Source: CAIWHR01 sp963773195
Lineage (GTDB): Bacteria; Pseudomonadota; Gammaproteobacteria; Burkholderiales; Casimicrobiaceae
Direction of reading: 5' to 3'
Length of the DNA: 64,000 nt
Assembly: GCA_963773195.1 (NCBI GenBank)
Contig: CAVZAE010000017.1
Span: 1 to 64,000, forward strand
The notes below the pieces were generated by a model, which saw nothing but the letters and a program-made list of their open reading frames with translations, did not search any database and was not told the origin of the DNA. Positions within the stretch are counted from its first letter, which is position 1, and each line of letters starts with the position of its first letter. Made by a program: the position numbers and the translations under genes. Below, piece after piece: positions 29,218 through 38,312 of this stretch.

Positions 29218-29223
29218 TATAAT
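29218..29223 (+). promoter_or_regulatory. Consensus -10 box upstream of the patatin-porin gene
   Basis: TATAAT at 29218-29223, 14 bp before the ATG at 29238. No strong -35 box is seen at 17 bp. The transcript would have a very short leader, which fits the lack of a clear ribosome site before the ATG. Confidence 0.5.
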
Positions 29224-29237
29224 TCCGCGTCCTCGCC

Positions 29238-31544
29238 ATGCGCACGACCGGAGGTGCCCTCCCACCCCACGTGGCGAACACGTGCCATCGCGGCCGTGTT
29301 CCCGCCGTCCGCACGCTTGCCGCGTGCGCGCTCCTCGTCATCGCCATTCAGACGTTCGCGCAGCCTGCGCCGACGACAATGCCTCCCACGGAACCCAGGC
29401 GCCCCAAGATCGGCCTCGTGCTCTCGGGCGGCGGCGCCCGCGGGATCACCCACATCGGGGTGCTCAAGGTGCTCGAGGAGGCCCACATCCCGGTCGACTA
29501 CATCGCCGCGACGTCGATGGGCTCGATCGTCGGGGGCCTCTACGCGATGGGCATGTCGCCGCCCGACATGGAGCACATCATCACGACGGTCGACTGGACG
29601 ACGTTGTTCTCCGACTCGCCGCCGCGCCGCGAGCTCAGTTTTCGCGAGAAGGAAATCAACCGCCGCTTTCCGTTGCCGCTGGAAGTCGGGATCCGCGGCA
29701 CCGAGATCCGCGGCTTCCAGGGCGTGCTTTCAGGGGCGAACCTGACGCTGTTCCTGCACGAGCTCTCGAACGAGGCCGATGGCGTCAAGGACCTGAACCG
29801 CCTGCCGATCCCCTTCCGCTGCGTCGCGACCGATATGGTGACGGGCGAGCCCTACGTGTTCGAGACGGGGCCGCTGTATGTGGCGATGCGCTCGAGCATG
29901 TCGATCCCTGGCGTGTTCTCCCCCTCCGAGGTCGAAGGGAGGATCCTGGGTGACGGGGGACTCGTCGACAACCTGCCGGTCGACGTCGTGCGGCGGATGG
30001 GCGCCGACATCGTGATCGCGGTCAACATCGGCACGCCGCTCGCGACCCGCGACCAGCTCTCCTCGATCATCGGCCTCACGAGCCAGATGATCAACATCCT
30101 GACTGAGCAGAACGTGCGGAAGCAGCTTGCCTCGCTGGGGCCGCGCGACGCACTGATCGCGCCCGACCTCGGCGCGCTTTCGGCCGGCGATTTCACCCAG
30201 GGGGCCGACTTCATCCGGCTGGGCGAGGAGGCGGCACGCGCCGCGCTGCCGCAGCTTTCCGCGCTCGCACTCCCCGCGCCCGAGTACGCCGCCTACCGCG
30301 CGGCGTTGCCCAGGCTCGTCGCGCCGGCGCCGCCGACGATCGAATTCGCGCGCGTCGAGGGCACCCGGTACGCCAACCCGGCCGTCATCGAGGCGCGGCT
30401 CGCGGTCCCGCTGGGCGTACCGCTCGACCTAGCGGATCTCAACAACCGGATCTCGCGCCTGTACGGGAGCGGCGATTTCGACAGCATCACGTATCACGTC
30501 GCCGAGGAGGACGGGAAGAGCGGCGTCGTCTTCGACGTCCGCGAGCGATCGATCGGCCCCAACTATCTCCGTTTCGGCGTCTCCTTTCTGTCCGATTTCC
30601 AGGGTGAGTCGGCGTTCTCGCTGTTGGCCGGGCTCAAGCGGACCTGGGTCAACAGCCTGGGGGCGCAGATCCTGGCCGAGCTCGAGGTCGGGAGGATCTT
30701 TCGCGCGAACGCCACGTTCTACCAGCCGCTCGACGACCGCCAGACCTATTTCGTCTCGGCGCAGGGCGCAGTGCAGAACCAGCCGCGCTACGTTTTCTCG
30801 GGTTCGGACCGTGTGGCCGAGTACGCGATCCAGACCAACGGCGCCGGCGCCGATTTCGGCGTCGCCGTCGGCGACGGCGGCCAGCTTCGGATCGGACCGA
30901 TCTACACGTACTACAAGGGAACCCCGACGATCGCGTTGTCGGGCTTTCCTTCGATATGGCAGACCGATGCGGGCGGCCGCTTCGCGGCACGCTGGGACAA
31001 CCTCGACACCGCGTTCTTCCCACGCAGCGGAGTCCACGCGGATCTCGACATCTTTTACGGCACTCGGACGCAGCAGATCGGCTCCGACGCCGCCGAGATA
31101 AGCCGGCACCTCGGCCGCGGCGAGCTGTTCGCGAATGGCGCGATCCCTCTCGGCGCCGACGATTTCGTGAACATCGCGGCGCGCGCCGGTGGGCAATCCC
31201 GCGATGACCCCTCGGTAGTCAACCCGTTCCTGCTCGGCGGCTTCCTCAACCTTTCGGGGCTCCGCCTCCAGCAGCTTGCCGGCAGCTACATGGGCTTGGG
31301 CCGCGTCGTCTACTATCACCGGCTCACGACGATTCCCTGGCTCGGCGGCGACTTATTCGCCGGAGGGTCGCTCGAGGCGGGCAACACGTGGCAGCTGCGC
31401 TCCGCTATCAGCGCGTCGGACATCGTGACAGGTGGCAGCGCGTTCATCGCTGCGGACACGTTCCTGGGCCCGGTCTATTTCGCCTACGGCCGCGCGACCG
31501 GCGGCGCATCGAGCTTTTACCTCCTCATCGGGCGGCCGCCGTGA
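29238..31544 (+). CDS. Patatin-like phospholipase fused to POTRA and outer-membrane barrel (PlpD type, type Vd secretion)
   Basis: A 768-residue protein. A signal sequence with core LAACALLVIAIQTFAQ is followed by a patatin domain (about 55-260): GLVLSGGGARGITHIGVLKV, the nucleophile elbow YIAATSMGSIVGGLYAMG and the dyad aspartate in LGDGGLVDNLPVDVV. The elbow reads A-T-S-M-G where most members have G-x-S-x-G. A POTRA-like segment (about 350-425, VEGTRYANPAVIEARL..LYGSGDFDSI) and a 16-strand BamA/TpsB-like barrel follow, ending FYLLIGRPP. This is the architecture of Pseudomonas PlpD, an outer-membrane lipase. The bioA ATG overlaps its stop by one base. Confidence 0.9.
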   Translation: MRTTGGALPPHVANTCHRGRVPAVRTLAACALLVIAIQTFAQPAPTTMPPTEPRRPKIGLVLSGGGARGITHIGVLKVLEEAHIPVDYIAATSMGSIVGGLYAMGMSPPDMEHIITTVDWTTLFSDSPPRRELSFREKEINRRFPLPLEVGIRGTEIRGFQGVLSGANLTLFLHELSNEADGVKDLNRLPIPFRCVATDMVTGEPYVFETGPLYVAMRSSMSIPGVFSPSEVEGRILGDGGLVDNLPVDVVRRMGADIVIAVNIGTPLATRDQLSSIIGLTSQMINILTEQNVRKQLASLGPRDALIAPDLGALSAGDFTQGADFIRLGEEAARAALPQLSALALPAPEYAAYRAALPRLVAPAPPTIEFARVEGTRYANPAVIEARLAVPLGVPLDLADLNNRISRLYGSGDFDSITYHVAEEDGKSGVVFDVRERSIGPNYLRFGVSFLSDFQGESAFSLLAGLKRTWVNSLGAQILAELEVGRIFRANATFYQPLDDRQTYFVSAQGAVQNQPRYVFSGSDRVAEYAIQTNGAGADFGVAVGDGGQLRIGPIYTYYKGTPTIALSGFPSIWQTDAGGRFAARWDNLDTAFFPRSGVHADLDIFYGTRTQQIGSDAAEISRHLGRGELFANGAIPLGADDFVNIAARAGGQSRDDPSVVNPFLLGGFLNLSGLRLQQLAGSYMGLGRVVYYHRLTTIPWLGGDLFAGGSLEAGNTWQLRSAISASDIVTGGSAFIAADTFLGPVYFAYGRATGGASSFYLLIGRPP

Positions 31545-32866
31545 TGAACCAGGCAGCCAACGCGCAATGGCTCGCGCGAAGCCGGCGCGCCGTGTGGCAT
31601 CCATGCACACAGATGAAGGTGCACGAGGCGCTACCGCTCGTGCCAATTGCCCGCGGCGAAGGCGCGTGGCTCTACGATTTCGACGGCCGCCGCTATCTCG
31701 ACGCGGTCTCGTCTTGGTGGGTCAACCTCTTCGGCCACGCGAACCCGCGCATCAACGCTGCGCTCGCGGCGCAGCTCGGCGATCTCGAGCACGTGATCCT
31801 GGCGGGCTTCACGCACGCGCCGGTGGTGGAGCTCTCGGAGCGTCTTGCCTCGCTCGCACCGGCCGGCCTTGGCCACGCCTTCTACGGCAGCGACGGCGCC
31901 TCGGCGGTCGAGATCGCGCTCAAGATGGCGTTCCATTACTGGAAGAACCGAGGCCGTCCCGAGAAGACTGGATTCGCGAGCGTCGCCGGCGGTTACCACG
32001 GCGAAACGATCGGCGCGCTGGCCGTCACTGACGTCGCGCTCTTTCGCGACACCTACACACCGCTCCTGCGCGCCGCCTCGACCGTGGCGAGTCCCGACGC
32101 TCGGGACTCCCAGGCGGGCGAGTCTCCGCGCGACGTCGCGGAGCGCGCGGCGCGCGCGCTCGAGGCGCACCTTGACCGCCATCACGCAACGACGGCAGCG
32201 CTAATCGTCGAGCCGCGCGTGCAGGGCGCGACCGGCATGGCGATGCACGACGCGCACTACCTCGCGCGTGCACGCGCGCTCTGCACACAGTACGACGTGC
32301 TGCTCATTGCCGACGAGATCATGACCGGCTTCGGCCGCACCGGCACGATGTTCGCCTGGGAGCAGGCGAACGCGGCGGCGCCGGATTTCCTATGCCTGTC
32401 CAAGGGACTGACCGGCGGCTATCTGCCCCTCTCCTGTGTGCTCACGACCGACGAGGTGTACGACGCGTTCTACGCCGACGATCTCGCGCGCGCGTTCCTG
32501 CATTCGCACTCGTACACGGGCAACGCGCTCGCGTGCCGCGCAGCGCTCGCTGTGCTCGATCTCTTCCGCGACGACGACGTGATCGCGCGAAATAGGGTCA
32601 AGGCACGACGCTGGGCGGAGCTCGCCGCGCCGCTCGCTCGGCATCGAACCGCTCGCCACTTTCGGCAGACAGGAATGATCGTCGCCTTCGACGTTGACAC
32701 CGACCGCCCCGACTTCGCGCGCTGGTGCTTCGCGCAGGCACTCGAGCGCGAGCTCCTGTTGCGTCCTCTTGGGCGCACCATCTATTTCATGCCGCCCTAT
32801 GTCGTCACCGACGACGAGTTCGCTCTGCTCGTAGCCGGCACCCTCGCCATCCTGGAGCGCGCTTGA
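31544..32866 (+). CDS. bioA: Adenosylmethionine-8-amino-7-oxononanoate aminotransferase
   Basis: A 440-residue PLP enzyme of biotin synthesis that converts KAPA to DAPA with S-adenosylmethionine as amino donor. Diagnostic parts are WHPCTQMKVHE at the start, DAVSSWWVNLFGHANP, FYGSDGASAVEIALKMAFHYW, YHGETIGALAVTD, LIADEIMTGFGRTG and the PLP lysine in LSKGLTGGYLPLS, then HSYTGNALACRAALAVL. The ATG at 31544 shares one base with the preceding stop (TGATG), and the dacB start overlaps its own stop, so three genes are translationally linked. Confidence 0.94.
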   Translation: MNQAANAQWLARSRRAVWHPCTQMKVHEALPLVPIARGEGAWLYDFDGRRYLDAVSSWWVNLFGHANPRINAALAAQLGDLEHVILAGFTHAPVVELSERLASLAPAGLGHAFYGSDGASAVEIALKMAFHYWKNRGRPEKTGFASVAGGYHGETIGALAVTDVALFRDTYTPLLRAASTVASPDARDSQAGESPRDVAERAARALEAHLDRHHATTAALIVEPRVQGATGMAMHDAHYLARARALCTQYDVLLIADEIMTGFGRTGTMFAWEQANAAAPDFLCLSKGLTGGYLPLSCVLTTDEVYDAFYADDLARAFLHSHSYTGNALACRAALAVLDLFRDDDVIARNRVKARRWAELAAPLARHRTARHFRQTGMIVAFDVDTDRPDFARWCFAQALERELLLRPLGRTIYFMPPYVVTDDEFALLVAGTLAILERA

Positions 32867-34302
32867 AGGTCGCCGCGCTGCTCGTCGCAGGTCTCATCAC
32901 GCTCTCCAGCGTTGCGCAGGCCGCACTGCCGCCGCCCGTCGCGCGTGCGTTCCGCCAGGCGGGCATCCCGCTCGGCGCCGTGGCGATCGTCGTGCAGGAA
33001 ACCGGGCAACCGAAGCCGATGGTCGCGCACGAGGCTGCGAAACCGATGAATCCGGCCTCGGCGATGAAGCTCGTCACGACGTTCGCCGCGCTCGAGCTCC
33101 TCGGCCCCGACTACCGCTGGACAACGCAGGCGTTCATCGACGGTCCGCTCGATCATGGCGTCCTGCACGGCAACCTCGTGCTCAAGGGCCATGGCGATCC
33201 CAAGATCACGATCGAGCAGTGGCAGGCGTTCATGGCGAAGCTGGTCGCGCAGGGCCTCGTCCAGATCGACGGCGACCTGGTGCTCGACCGCTCGTTCTTC
33301 GCGCCCTTCCCCTACGACCCCGCCGCATTCGACGGCGAGCCGCTCAAACCCTACAACGTGGGTCCCGACGCATTGCTCGTCAACTTCAACGCGGTCAAGT
33401 TCGCCTTCGCCCCGAATGCCACGGGCGACGGTACGACGGTGGCCGCCATCCCGCCGCTCGACAACATCGCCCTCGGACCCTCTCCACCGCTAAGCCCCGG
33501 AAGTTGCGGCGACTGGCATGGCGCTTTGGGCGCGTCGTTCGTCGACCACGGCGCGAGCGCCGACGCGACGTTTGTCGGCCACTATCCGGCGGCCTGTGGC
33601 GAGCGCGACTGGTGGGTCGCGCTACTCGACCATCCCGCCTACGTACGCGCAATGTTCGCGGCGTACTTCCAGGAGGCGGGCGGGCGTTTCGCGGGCAAGT
33701 GGAAGGATGGACGCGCACCGGCGGGCAAGCCGGCCTTCGCCGTGCTCGAGTCGCCACCGCTCTACGATATCGTGCGCGATGTGAACAAGCTTTCGAACAA
33801 CGTGATGGCGCGGCAAGTGTTCCTCACGCTTGCGACCGCGAAGAGCCCGCCGCCGGCGACGGTCGCGGGGGCGAGCGGCACCGTGAAGCGCTGGCTGGCC
33901 GCGCACAACCTGAAGATGCCGGAACTCGTCCTCGACAATGGTTCCGGCCTCTCACGCAACGAGCGGATCAGCGCCGGCAGCCTCGTGCGCCTGCTGATCG
34001 CCGCCGACGCAAGCCCCGTCCGCGACGAGTTCGCGAGCTCGCTCGCCGTGGCCGCCACCGACGGCACGCTCGAGCGGCGATTCCAGAACGGTGACGTTGC
34101 GGGCCAGGGCTTGCTCAAGACCGGCACGCTCGAAGGCGCGCGGGCGATCGCGGGCTACGTGATCACGGGCGACGGTCGCCGGTTCGCGCTCGCGGCGATC
34201 GTCAATCACCCCAACGCGAACCGCGCGCAGCCCGCGCTCGACTTCTTCGTCGAGTGGATTCATCATCACGCCGCTGCGTGGGATGCGCTGACGAAACACT
34301 GA
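32863..34302 (+). CDS. dacB: D-alanyl-D-alanine carboxypeptidase/endopeptidase (PBP4)
   Basis: A 479-residue periplasmic peptidase of family S13 that trims peptidoglycan stem peptides. Signal peptide: KVAALLVAGLITLSSVAQA. The three penicillin-binding motifs are present: SAMK (residues 66-69), SNN in VNKLSNNVMARQ (about 308) and KTG in GLLKTGTLEG (about 420). The start is a TTG at 32863 that overlaps the bioA stop as TTGA; no ATG could give a signal peptide. DUF1992 follows 2 bp later. Confidence 0.92.
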   Translation: MKVAALLVAGLITLSSVAQAALPPPVARAFRQAGIPLGAVAIVVQETGQPKPMVAHEAAKPMNPASAMKLVTTFAALELLGPDYRWTTQAFIDGPLDHGVLHGNLVLKGHGDPKITIEQWQAFMAKLVAQGLVQIDGDLVLDRSFFAPFPYDPAAFDGEPLKPYNVGPDALLVNFNAVKFAFAPNATGDGTTVAAIPPLDNIALGPSPPLSPGSCGDWHGALGASFVDHGASADATFVGHYPAACGERDWWVALLDHPAYVRAMFAAYFQEAGGRFAGKWKDGRAPAGKPAFAVLESPPLYDIVRDVNKLSNNVMARQVFLTLATAKSPPPATVAGASGTVKRWLAAHNLKMPELVLDNGSGLSRNERISAGSLVRLLIAADASPVRDEFASSLAVAATDGTLERRFQNGDVAGQGLLKTGTLEGARAIAGYVITGDGRRFALAAIVNHPNANRAQPALDFFVEWIHHHAAAWDALTKH

Positions 34303-34304
34303 CG

Positions 34305-34667
34305 ATGCTGAGCCTCGAACTGATCGCCGAAGCCAAGATCGCGGAAGCCGCTCGCGCGGGCGCGTTCGATAACCTCCCCGGGTCCGGTCGGCCCCTCGAC
34401 CTCGACGACGATCGCCTGGTCCCGGAGGAATCGCGACTTGCCTACCGGATTCTGCGCAACGCCGGCTTCGTACCGGCGGAGATCGAGACGCGTCGCGAAG
34501 CGGCGTCGTTGCGCCGACTGCTCGTGACCGCGACCGATGACTCGGAGAAATCGCGCGCGGCCGCGCGCCTCGCCGTCATCGAGATGGCGCTCGAAGCGGC
34601 GCGTGGCCGCAGCCTGCTGCGGGCGGGAGCGTACCGCGCGCTGTTGCTCGCGCGGCTGGGCCGCTGA
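34305..34667 (+). CDS. DUF1992 (DnaJ homologue C28-like) protein
   Basis: A 120-residue protein with the DUF1992 motif from its start: LIAEAKIAEAARAGAFDNLPGSGRPLDLDDD, followed by VPEESRLAYRILRNAGFVPAEIETR. The domain is also found in eukaryotic DNAJC28; its biochemical role is not known. It is 2 bp downstream of dacB and probably in the same transcript. Confidence 0.88.
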   Translation: MLSLELIAEAKIAEAARAGAFDNLPGSGRPLDLDDDRLVPEESRLAYRILRNAGFVPAEIETRREAASLRRLLVTATDDSEKSRAAARLAVIEMALEAARGRSLLRAGAYRALLLARLGR

Positions 34668-34671
34668 CGCG

Positions 34672-35079
34672 CTACACGAGCGGAATCGGCGCGCTGTCCT
34701 TGAAGTACAGGAAGCCGCGTACGAGCCGGTAGATTCCCCAGATCGACGTCGCGACCAGGATGACGAGCGCGATGGGGATGCCGATCAGCGTGATGAACGC
34801 GATGACGGCGAGCACGTCCCACAGCAACGACCACCAGAAGGTGCGGATCAGCCACGTGAAGTGCGAGTCGATCCAGGTACCGCGCGCGTCGTCGCGCTTC
34901 ACGTACGCGATGATCACCCCGACGACACCTGCGATCCCGACGAGCGGGGCGAAGACGATCAATCCGTGGGCGACGAGCGCGCCGATGACGGCGATCGCGA
35001 ACAGCACGTAGACGGCCGTCGCGGCATTGACGGGGGGTTGTCCGGCGGTCCCGGAACCCTGGACGGGCAGGTCGGCCAT
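34672..35079 (-). CDS. DUF4870-like membrane protein
   Basis: A 135-residue membrane protein with three or four hydrophobic segments (AATAVYVLFAIAVIGALVAHG, LIVFAPLVGIAGVVGVIIAYV, LLWDVLAVIAFITLIGIPIALVILV) and the sequence KRDDARGTWIDSHFTWLIRTFWW. The pattern Y-x-K-R-x-x-A-x-x-T-W-x-x-S-H-F resembles the DUF4870/Tic20-like family. Convergent with the DUF1992 gene. Function unknown. Confidence 0.8.
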   Translation of the reverse strand: MADLPVQGSGTAGQPPVNAATAVYVLFAIAVIGALVAHGLIVFAPLVGIAGVVGVIIAYVKRDDARGTWIDSHFTWLIRTFWWSLLWDVLAVIAFITLIGIPIALVILVATSIWGIYRLVRGFLYFKDSAPIPLV

Positions 35080-35152
35080 GGCTCGAGTCTCCTCGGGTCG
35101 GGTACGCCGCGAGATCGCGGCATCGGCAATATCGGGGCGCAGGCGCCCTGGG

Positions 35153-35629
35153 TCAATAGCGCTGGCCGTCCTTGTGCGCGGCGAACTCGCCGTTCTCGTC
35201 CGCGCCCCACATCAGGTCGTCGTCGGGATAGAACGCATTGTCACCCGGCGTGTTGGCGCCCATCTCGAGGTAGCGCGCGGGCGCCGCGCTCCGGTTGATG
35301 AAGTGATGCGCGTTGCGAGCACCGCCCACGTAGCCCGCGCACATCCCGGCGGTGAGCACCTGTTCGCCGTCGTCGGTGACAAGCACCACTTCGCCCGACA
35401 GTACGTACACGAATTCGTCGTCGATCGTGTGCCAGTGGCGCAGCGCCGACTGGCCTCCCGGGCCCAGAGTGACGAGGTTGACGCCGAGCTTCGTGAGGCC
35501 GCATGCCTCGGCCAGCCTGCGCTTCGCACGGTCGCCCATGCGCGACCGGTAAGGCTCGGGATAGCCCGATCTGCGGACCTCGGCGACGGTGTCGGGATCG
35601 AGGGCAGGCAGGCGCAGCGGGGGCGTCAT
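35153..35629 (-). CDS. Cupin domain protein
   Basis: A 158-residue single-domain cupin. The metal-binding first motif is GQSALRHWHTIDDEFVYVLSGEVVLVTDDGE, with two histidines and a glutamate; the second motif is GGARNAHHFINRS. The C-terminal end YPDDDLMWGADENGEFAAHKDG is common in a group of stand-alone cupins annotated as sugar-isomerase-like or transcriptional regulators. The ATG at 35629 (MTPPLRLPALDPD) is preferred over a GTG-type extension. Substrate unknown. Confidence 0.82.
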   Translation of the reverse strand: MTPPLRLPALDPDTVAEVRRSGYPEPYRSRMGDRAKRRLAEACGLTKLGVNLVTLGPGGQSALRHWHTIDDEFVYVLSGEVVLVTDDGEQVLTAGMCAGYVGGARNAHHFINRSAAPARYLEMGANTPGDNAFYPDDDLMWGADENGEFAAHKDGQRY

Positions 35630-35744
35630 CGGGTGTTCTCCGTCGGGGCAGGTGGAAACATGCAAGATTGCCCCGTTTTAGCCCGCTCTGCCACCATGGC
35701 GCCATGACTATTCTTCGCCCGCGCCGCGCCCCGGGCTTGCCGCC

Positions 35745-35750
35745 TATAAT
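35745..35750 (+). promoter_or_regulatory. Consensus -10 box for the yqjD-yqjE-yqjK operon
   Basis: TATAAT at 35745-35750, preceded by GCC, about 54 bp before the start of the DUF883 gene. No clear -35 box at 17 bp; the local sequence is very GC-rich. Confidence 0.5.
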
Positions 35751-35803
35751 GAGCGCCCGAACCCGCGCCGTGCGGGCGGCGTACCGCTCCCTGGAGGCTA
35801 CGA

Positions 35804-36115
35804 ATGGCTGGCGAAAGCGAAAGTGTCCGTGCGAAGCTGATCGACGATTTCTCGGCCGTGCTGTCCGAAGCCGAGGACATGCTCAAGCGTGCCGCGACGG
35901 AAACGGGCGATAAGGCCCGCGATCTCCGTTCGCAGGTCGAGGCGAAGCTCCTGACCGCGAAGCTCAGGTTGCAGGAAATGGAAGGCCAGGCCGTCGATCA
36001 GGCGAAGGCCGCCGCCCGCGCGACCGACGACTACGTCCACGACAACCCGTGGCAGGCGATCGGCGTCGCTGCCGCGGTCGGATTCCTGGTGGGCCTTGTA
36101 GTCGCCCGTCGCTAG
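35804..36115 (+). CDS. yqjD: DUF883 (ElaB/YqjD) family membrane-anchored protein
   Basis: A 103-residue protein: a long amphipathic helix with coiled-coil character (residues 10-80), then HDNPWQAIGVAAAVGFLVGLVVARR, the tail anchor that defines the ElaB/YqjD family. In E. coli these proteins sit in the inner membrane and some bind ribosomes in stationary phase. First gene of a yqjD-yqjE-yqjK type operon with CTGGAGG before its ATG. Confidence 0.9.
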   Translation: MAGESESVRAKLIDDFSAVLSEAEDMLKRAATETGDKARDLRSQVEAKLLTAKLRLQEMEGQAVDQAKAAARATDDYVHDNPWQAIGVAAAVGFLVGLVVARR

Positions 36116-36134
36116 TAATTGCGGCGACGAGCGT

Positions 36135-36536
36135 ATGAGCGAACGCGGCGCCGCGCCGCGCGGGCTGGGAAGCGCGCTGGGGCAGCTTGCCGCAGCGGCG
36201 GTCGACCTTCTGCGCACGCGCGCCGAGCTTGCCGCGCTGGAGTTCGACGAGGCACGCGAGCTCGCGAAGGACCGGATCACGCTCCTCGTCATCGGGCTCG
36301 GCTGCCTCGCGATGGGGGCGCTCTGCATCACCGCGTTCGTCGTCGCGTACTTCTGGGATACCTACCGGCTCACCGCGCTCGGCGCCGTCACGCTCGCTTA
36401 CCTGCTGGGGGGCGTCCTCGCGCTTTGGCGTTTCTCCGTGCGCCGCCAAAACGATCCCAAGCCGTTCGCCGCGACTCTCGCGGAGCTCGAGCGCGACCGG
36501 GAGTGGCTCGCGGGTGATGGGAAACAGCGCAAGTGA
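36135..36536 (+). CDS. yqjE: Phage holin family / YqjE (DUF1469) membrane protein
   Basis: A 133-residue protein with a cytoplasmic helix (LAAAAVDLLRTRAELAALEFDEARELAKDRI) and two membrane segments (LLVIGLGCLAMGALCITAFVVAYF, ALGAVTLAYLLGGVLALWRF), then a charged tail. This is the YqjE pattern. It starts 20 bp after yqjD, and its stop overlaps the start of the next gene (ATGA-like, GTGA at 36533-36536). Confidence 0.9.
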   Translation: MSERGAAPRGLGSALGQLAAAAVDLLRTRAELAALEFDEARELAKDRITLLVIGLGCLAMGALCITAFVVAYFWDTYRLTALGAVTLAYLLGGVLALWRFSVRRQNDPKPFAATLAELERDREWLAGDGKQRK

Positions 36537-36821
36537 ACCGCGCGCGCACCGTGGAGATCAGGGATCGCAAGGCGCTGCTCGCCGCACGCGCGCTGTTCGA
36601 TCGCGCGCAGATGACCGTCGCGACCCACGACGTCCGCTCGGCGATTGCGCCGCCTGGAACGTCCGGCGCGCGCGGGCCGATGGCGACCAACGCTGCGGCG
36701 TTCATCGTCGGACTGGTGGCACCCGATCCTCGGCGCGTCGCGGCTGGGTCGCTGGCTGCGGTTCACGTCGTGGACGCTCGCTGCGTTCCGCATCGCCCGC
36801 AACTGGCGTTCGCGGTACTGA
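36533..36821 (+). CDS. YqjK-like small protein, one frameshift
   Basis: Third gene of the yqjDE operon, about 96 residues. It begins at GTG 36533 (NRARTVEIRDRKALLAARAL) with a basic helix. Near 36710 the phase changes; the next phase gives WWHPILGASRLGRWLRFTSWTLAAFRIARNWRSRY and a stop at 36821, the expected end of this protein type, 3 bp before the ubiD stop on the other strand. Without repair the frame runs antisense into ubiD to 36868. A single read error is the likely cause. Confidence 0.7.
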
Positions 36822-36824
36822 GCG

Positions 36825-38312
36825 CTACAGTCCGAGGTCCTTCCACAGCGCGTCGATGCGCGCCTTGACGGCCGCGTCCATCGCGATCGGCGTGCCCCAC
36901 GCTCGCTCGGTCTCGCCCGGCCACTTGTTCGTTGCGTCGATCCCCATCTTGCTCCCCACGCCTGCCACGGGTGAGGCGAAGTCGAGATAGTCGATCGGCG
37001 TCTGCGGCACGATCAGCGTGTCGCGCTGCGGATCGACCCGCGTCGAGATGGCCCAGACGACCTCCTTCCAATCGCGGACGTTGACGTCGTCGTCGGTGAC
37101 GACGATGAACTTGGTGTACATGAACTGCCGGAGAAAGCTCCAGACGCCGAACATCACGCGCTTCGCGTGACCGGCATATTGTTTTTTGAGTGCGACCACG
37201 GCCATCCGGTAGCTGCAGCCCTCGGGCGGCAGGTAGAAATCCGCGATCTCCGGAAACTGCTTTTGGAGGAGCGGCACGAACACTTCGTTGAGCGCGACGC
37301 CCAGCATCGACGGCTCGTCCGGCGGCTTGCCGGTGTAGGTCGAGTGATAAATGGGATCGCGGCGCATCGTGATCCGCTCGAGCGTGAGCACGGGAAAGCG
37401 CTCGACGTCGTTGTAATACCCGGTGTGATCGCCGAACGGCCCTTCCACCGCAGTCTCGTATCCGGTCGGATCGTTCGCGTCCGGCCGGATGAAACCTTCG
37501 AGCACGATCTCGGCGGACGCGGGCACCTGAAGGCCATGCGAGAGGCACCTGACGATCTCGGTGCGGGCGCCGCGCAGCAATCCGGCGAACTGGTATTCGG
37601 ACAGCGTATCGGGAACGGGCGTGACCGCACCGAGGATTGTCGCGGGATCCGCGCCGAGCGCGACGGCGATCGGGAACGGCGTTCCCGGCGAACGCTTCGC
37701 GTGATCGCGGAAGTCGAGCGCGCCCCCGCGCGTGTGCAGCCAGCGCATGATGACCTTGTTCGGCGCCAGCACCTGCTGTCGATAGATGCCGAGGTTCTGT
37801 CGTGTCTTCTCCGGCCCGCGCGTCACCGTGAGGCCCCAGGTGATCAGCGGCGCGACGTCGCCGGGCCAGCACGTCTGGACGGGGAGGCGTGAGAGATCGA
37901 CGTCGGCGCCCTCCCAGACGATCTCCTGGCACGGCGCAGAAGAGCGCTCCTTCGGCGCCATGTGCAGCACCTGCATGAAGACGGGGCGCGTGTTCTGCCA
38001 CGCGTCCTTCAGGCCCTTCGGCGGCTCGGGCTCCTTCAGGAACGCGAGCAGCTTGCCGATCTCGCGCAACGCATCGACCGAGTCCTCGCCCATGCCGAGC
38101 GCGACGCGGCGTGGCGTGCCGAAGAGGTTGCCGAGGACCGGCATGCGGTGTCCCTTCGGCTTCTCGAACAAGAGCGCCGGGCCACCCGCGCGCAGCACGC
38201 GGTCGCAGATCTCGGTCATCTCGAGCCGCGGGTCAACCTCGACCGCGACGCGCTTCAGCTCGCCCCGACGTTCGAGCTGCAAGAGGAAATCGCGGAGGTC
38301 GGCGTACTTCAC
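36825..38312 (-). CDS. ubiD: UbiD family 4-hydroxy-3-polyprenylbenzoate decarboxylase
   Basis: A 495-residue prenylated-FMN decarboxylase of ubiquinone synthesis. Family features include LPVQTCWPGDVAPLITWGLTVTRGP, NLGIYRQQVLAPNKVIMRWL, AVALGADPATILGAVTPVPD, EIVLEGFIRPDAN..GYETAVEGPFGDHTGYYN (the catalytic E-x-x-x-R-E/D region) and FIVVTDDDVNVRDWKEVVWA. Length matches E. coli UbiD (497). The GTG at 38312 gives the standard start MKYADLRDFLLQLERRGELKRV; an ATG at 38372 would add 20 unrelated residues. Confidence 0.93.
   Translation of the reverse strand: MKYADLRDFLLQLERRGELKRVAVEVDPRLEMTEICDRVLRAGGPALLFEKPKGHRMPVLGNLFGTPRRVALGMGEDSVDALREIGKLLAFLKEPEPPKGLKDAWQNTRPVFMQVLHMAPKERSSAPCQEIVWEGADVDLSRLPVQTCWPGDVAPLITWGLTVTRGPEKTRQNLGIYRQQVLAPNKVIMRWLHTRGGALDFRDHAKRSPGTPFPIAVALGADPATILGAVTPVPDTLSEYQFAGLLRGARTEIVRCLSHGLQVPASAEIVLEGFIRPDANDPTGYETAVEGPFGDHTGYYNDVERFPVLTLERITMRRDPIYHSTYTGKPPDEPSMLGVALNEVFVPLLQKQFPEIADFYLPPEGCSYRMAVVALKKQYAGHAKRVMFGVWSFLRQFMYTKFIVVTDDDVNVRDWKEVVWAISTRVDPQRDTLIVPQTPIDYLDFASPVAGVGSKMGIDATNKWPGETERAWGTPIAMDAAVKARIDALWKDLGL

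Noticed and set aside
30429..31319. 296-codon minus-strand frame within the patatin-porin gene
   Set aside because: Antisense shadow of a complete outer-membrane barrel; no start signal and no motif.
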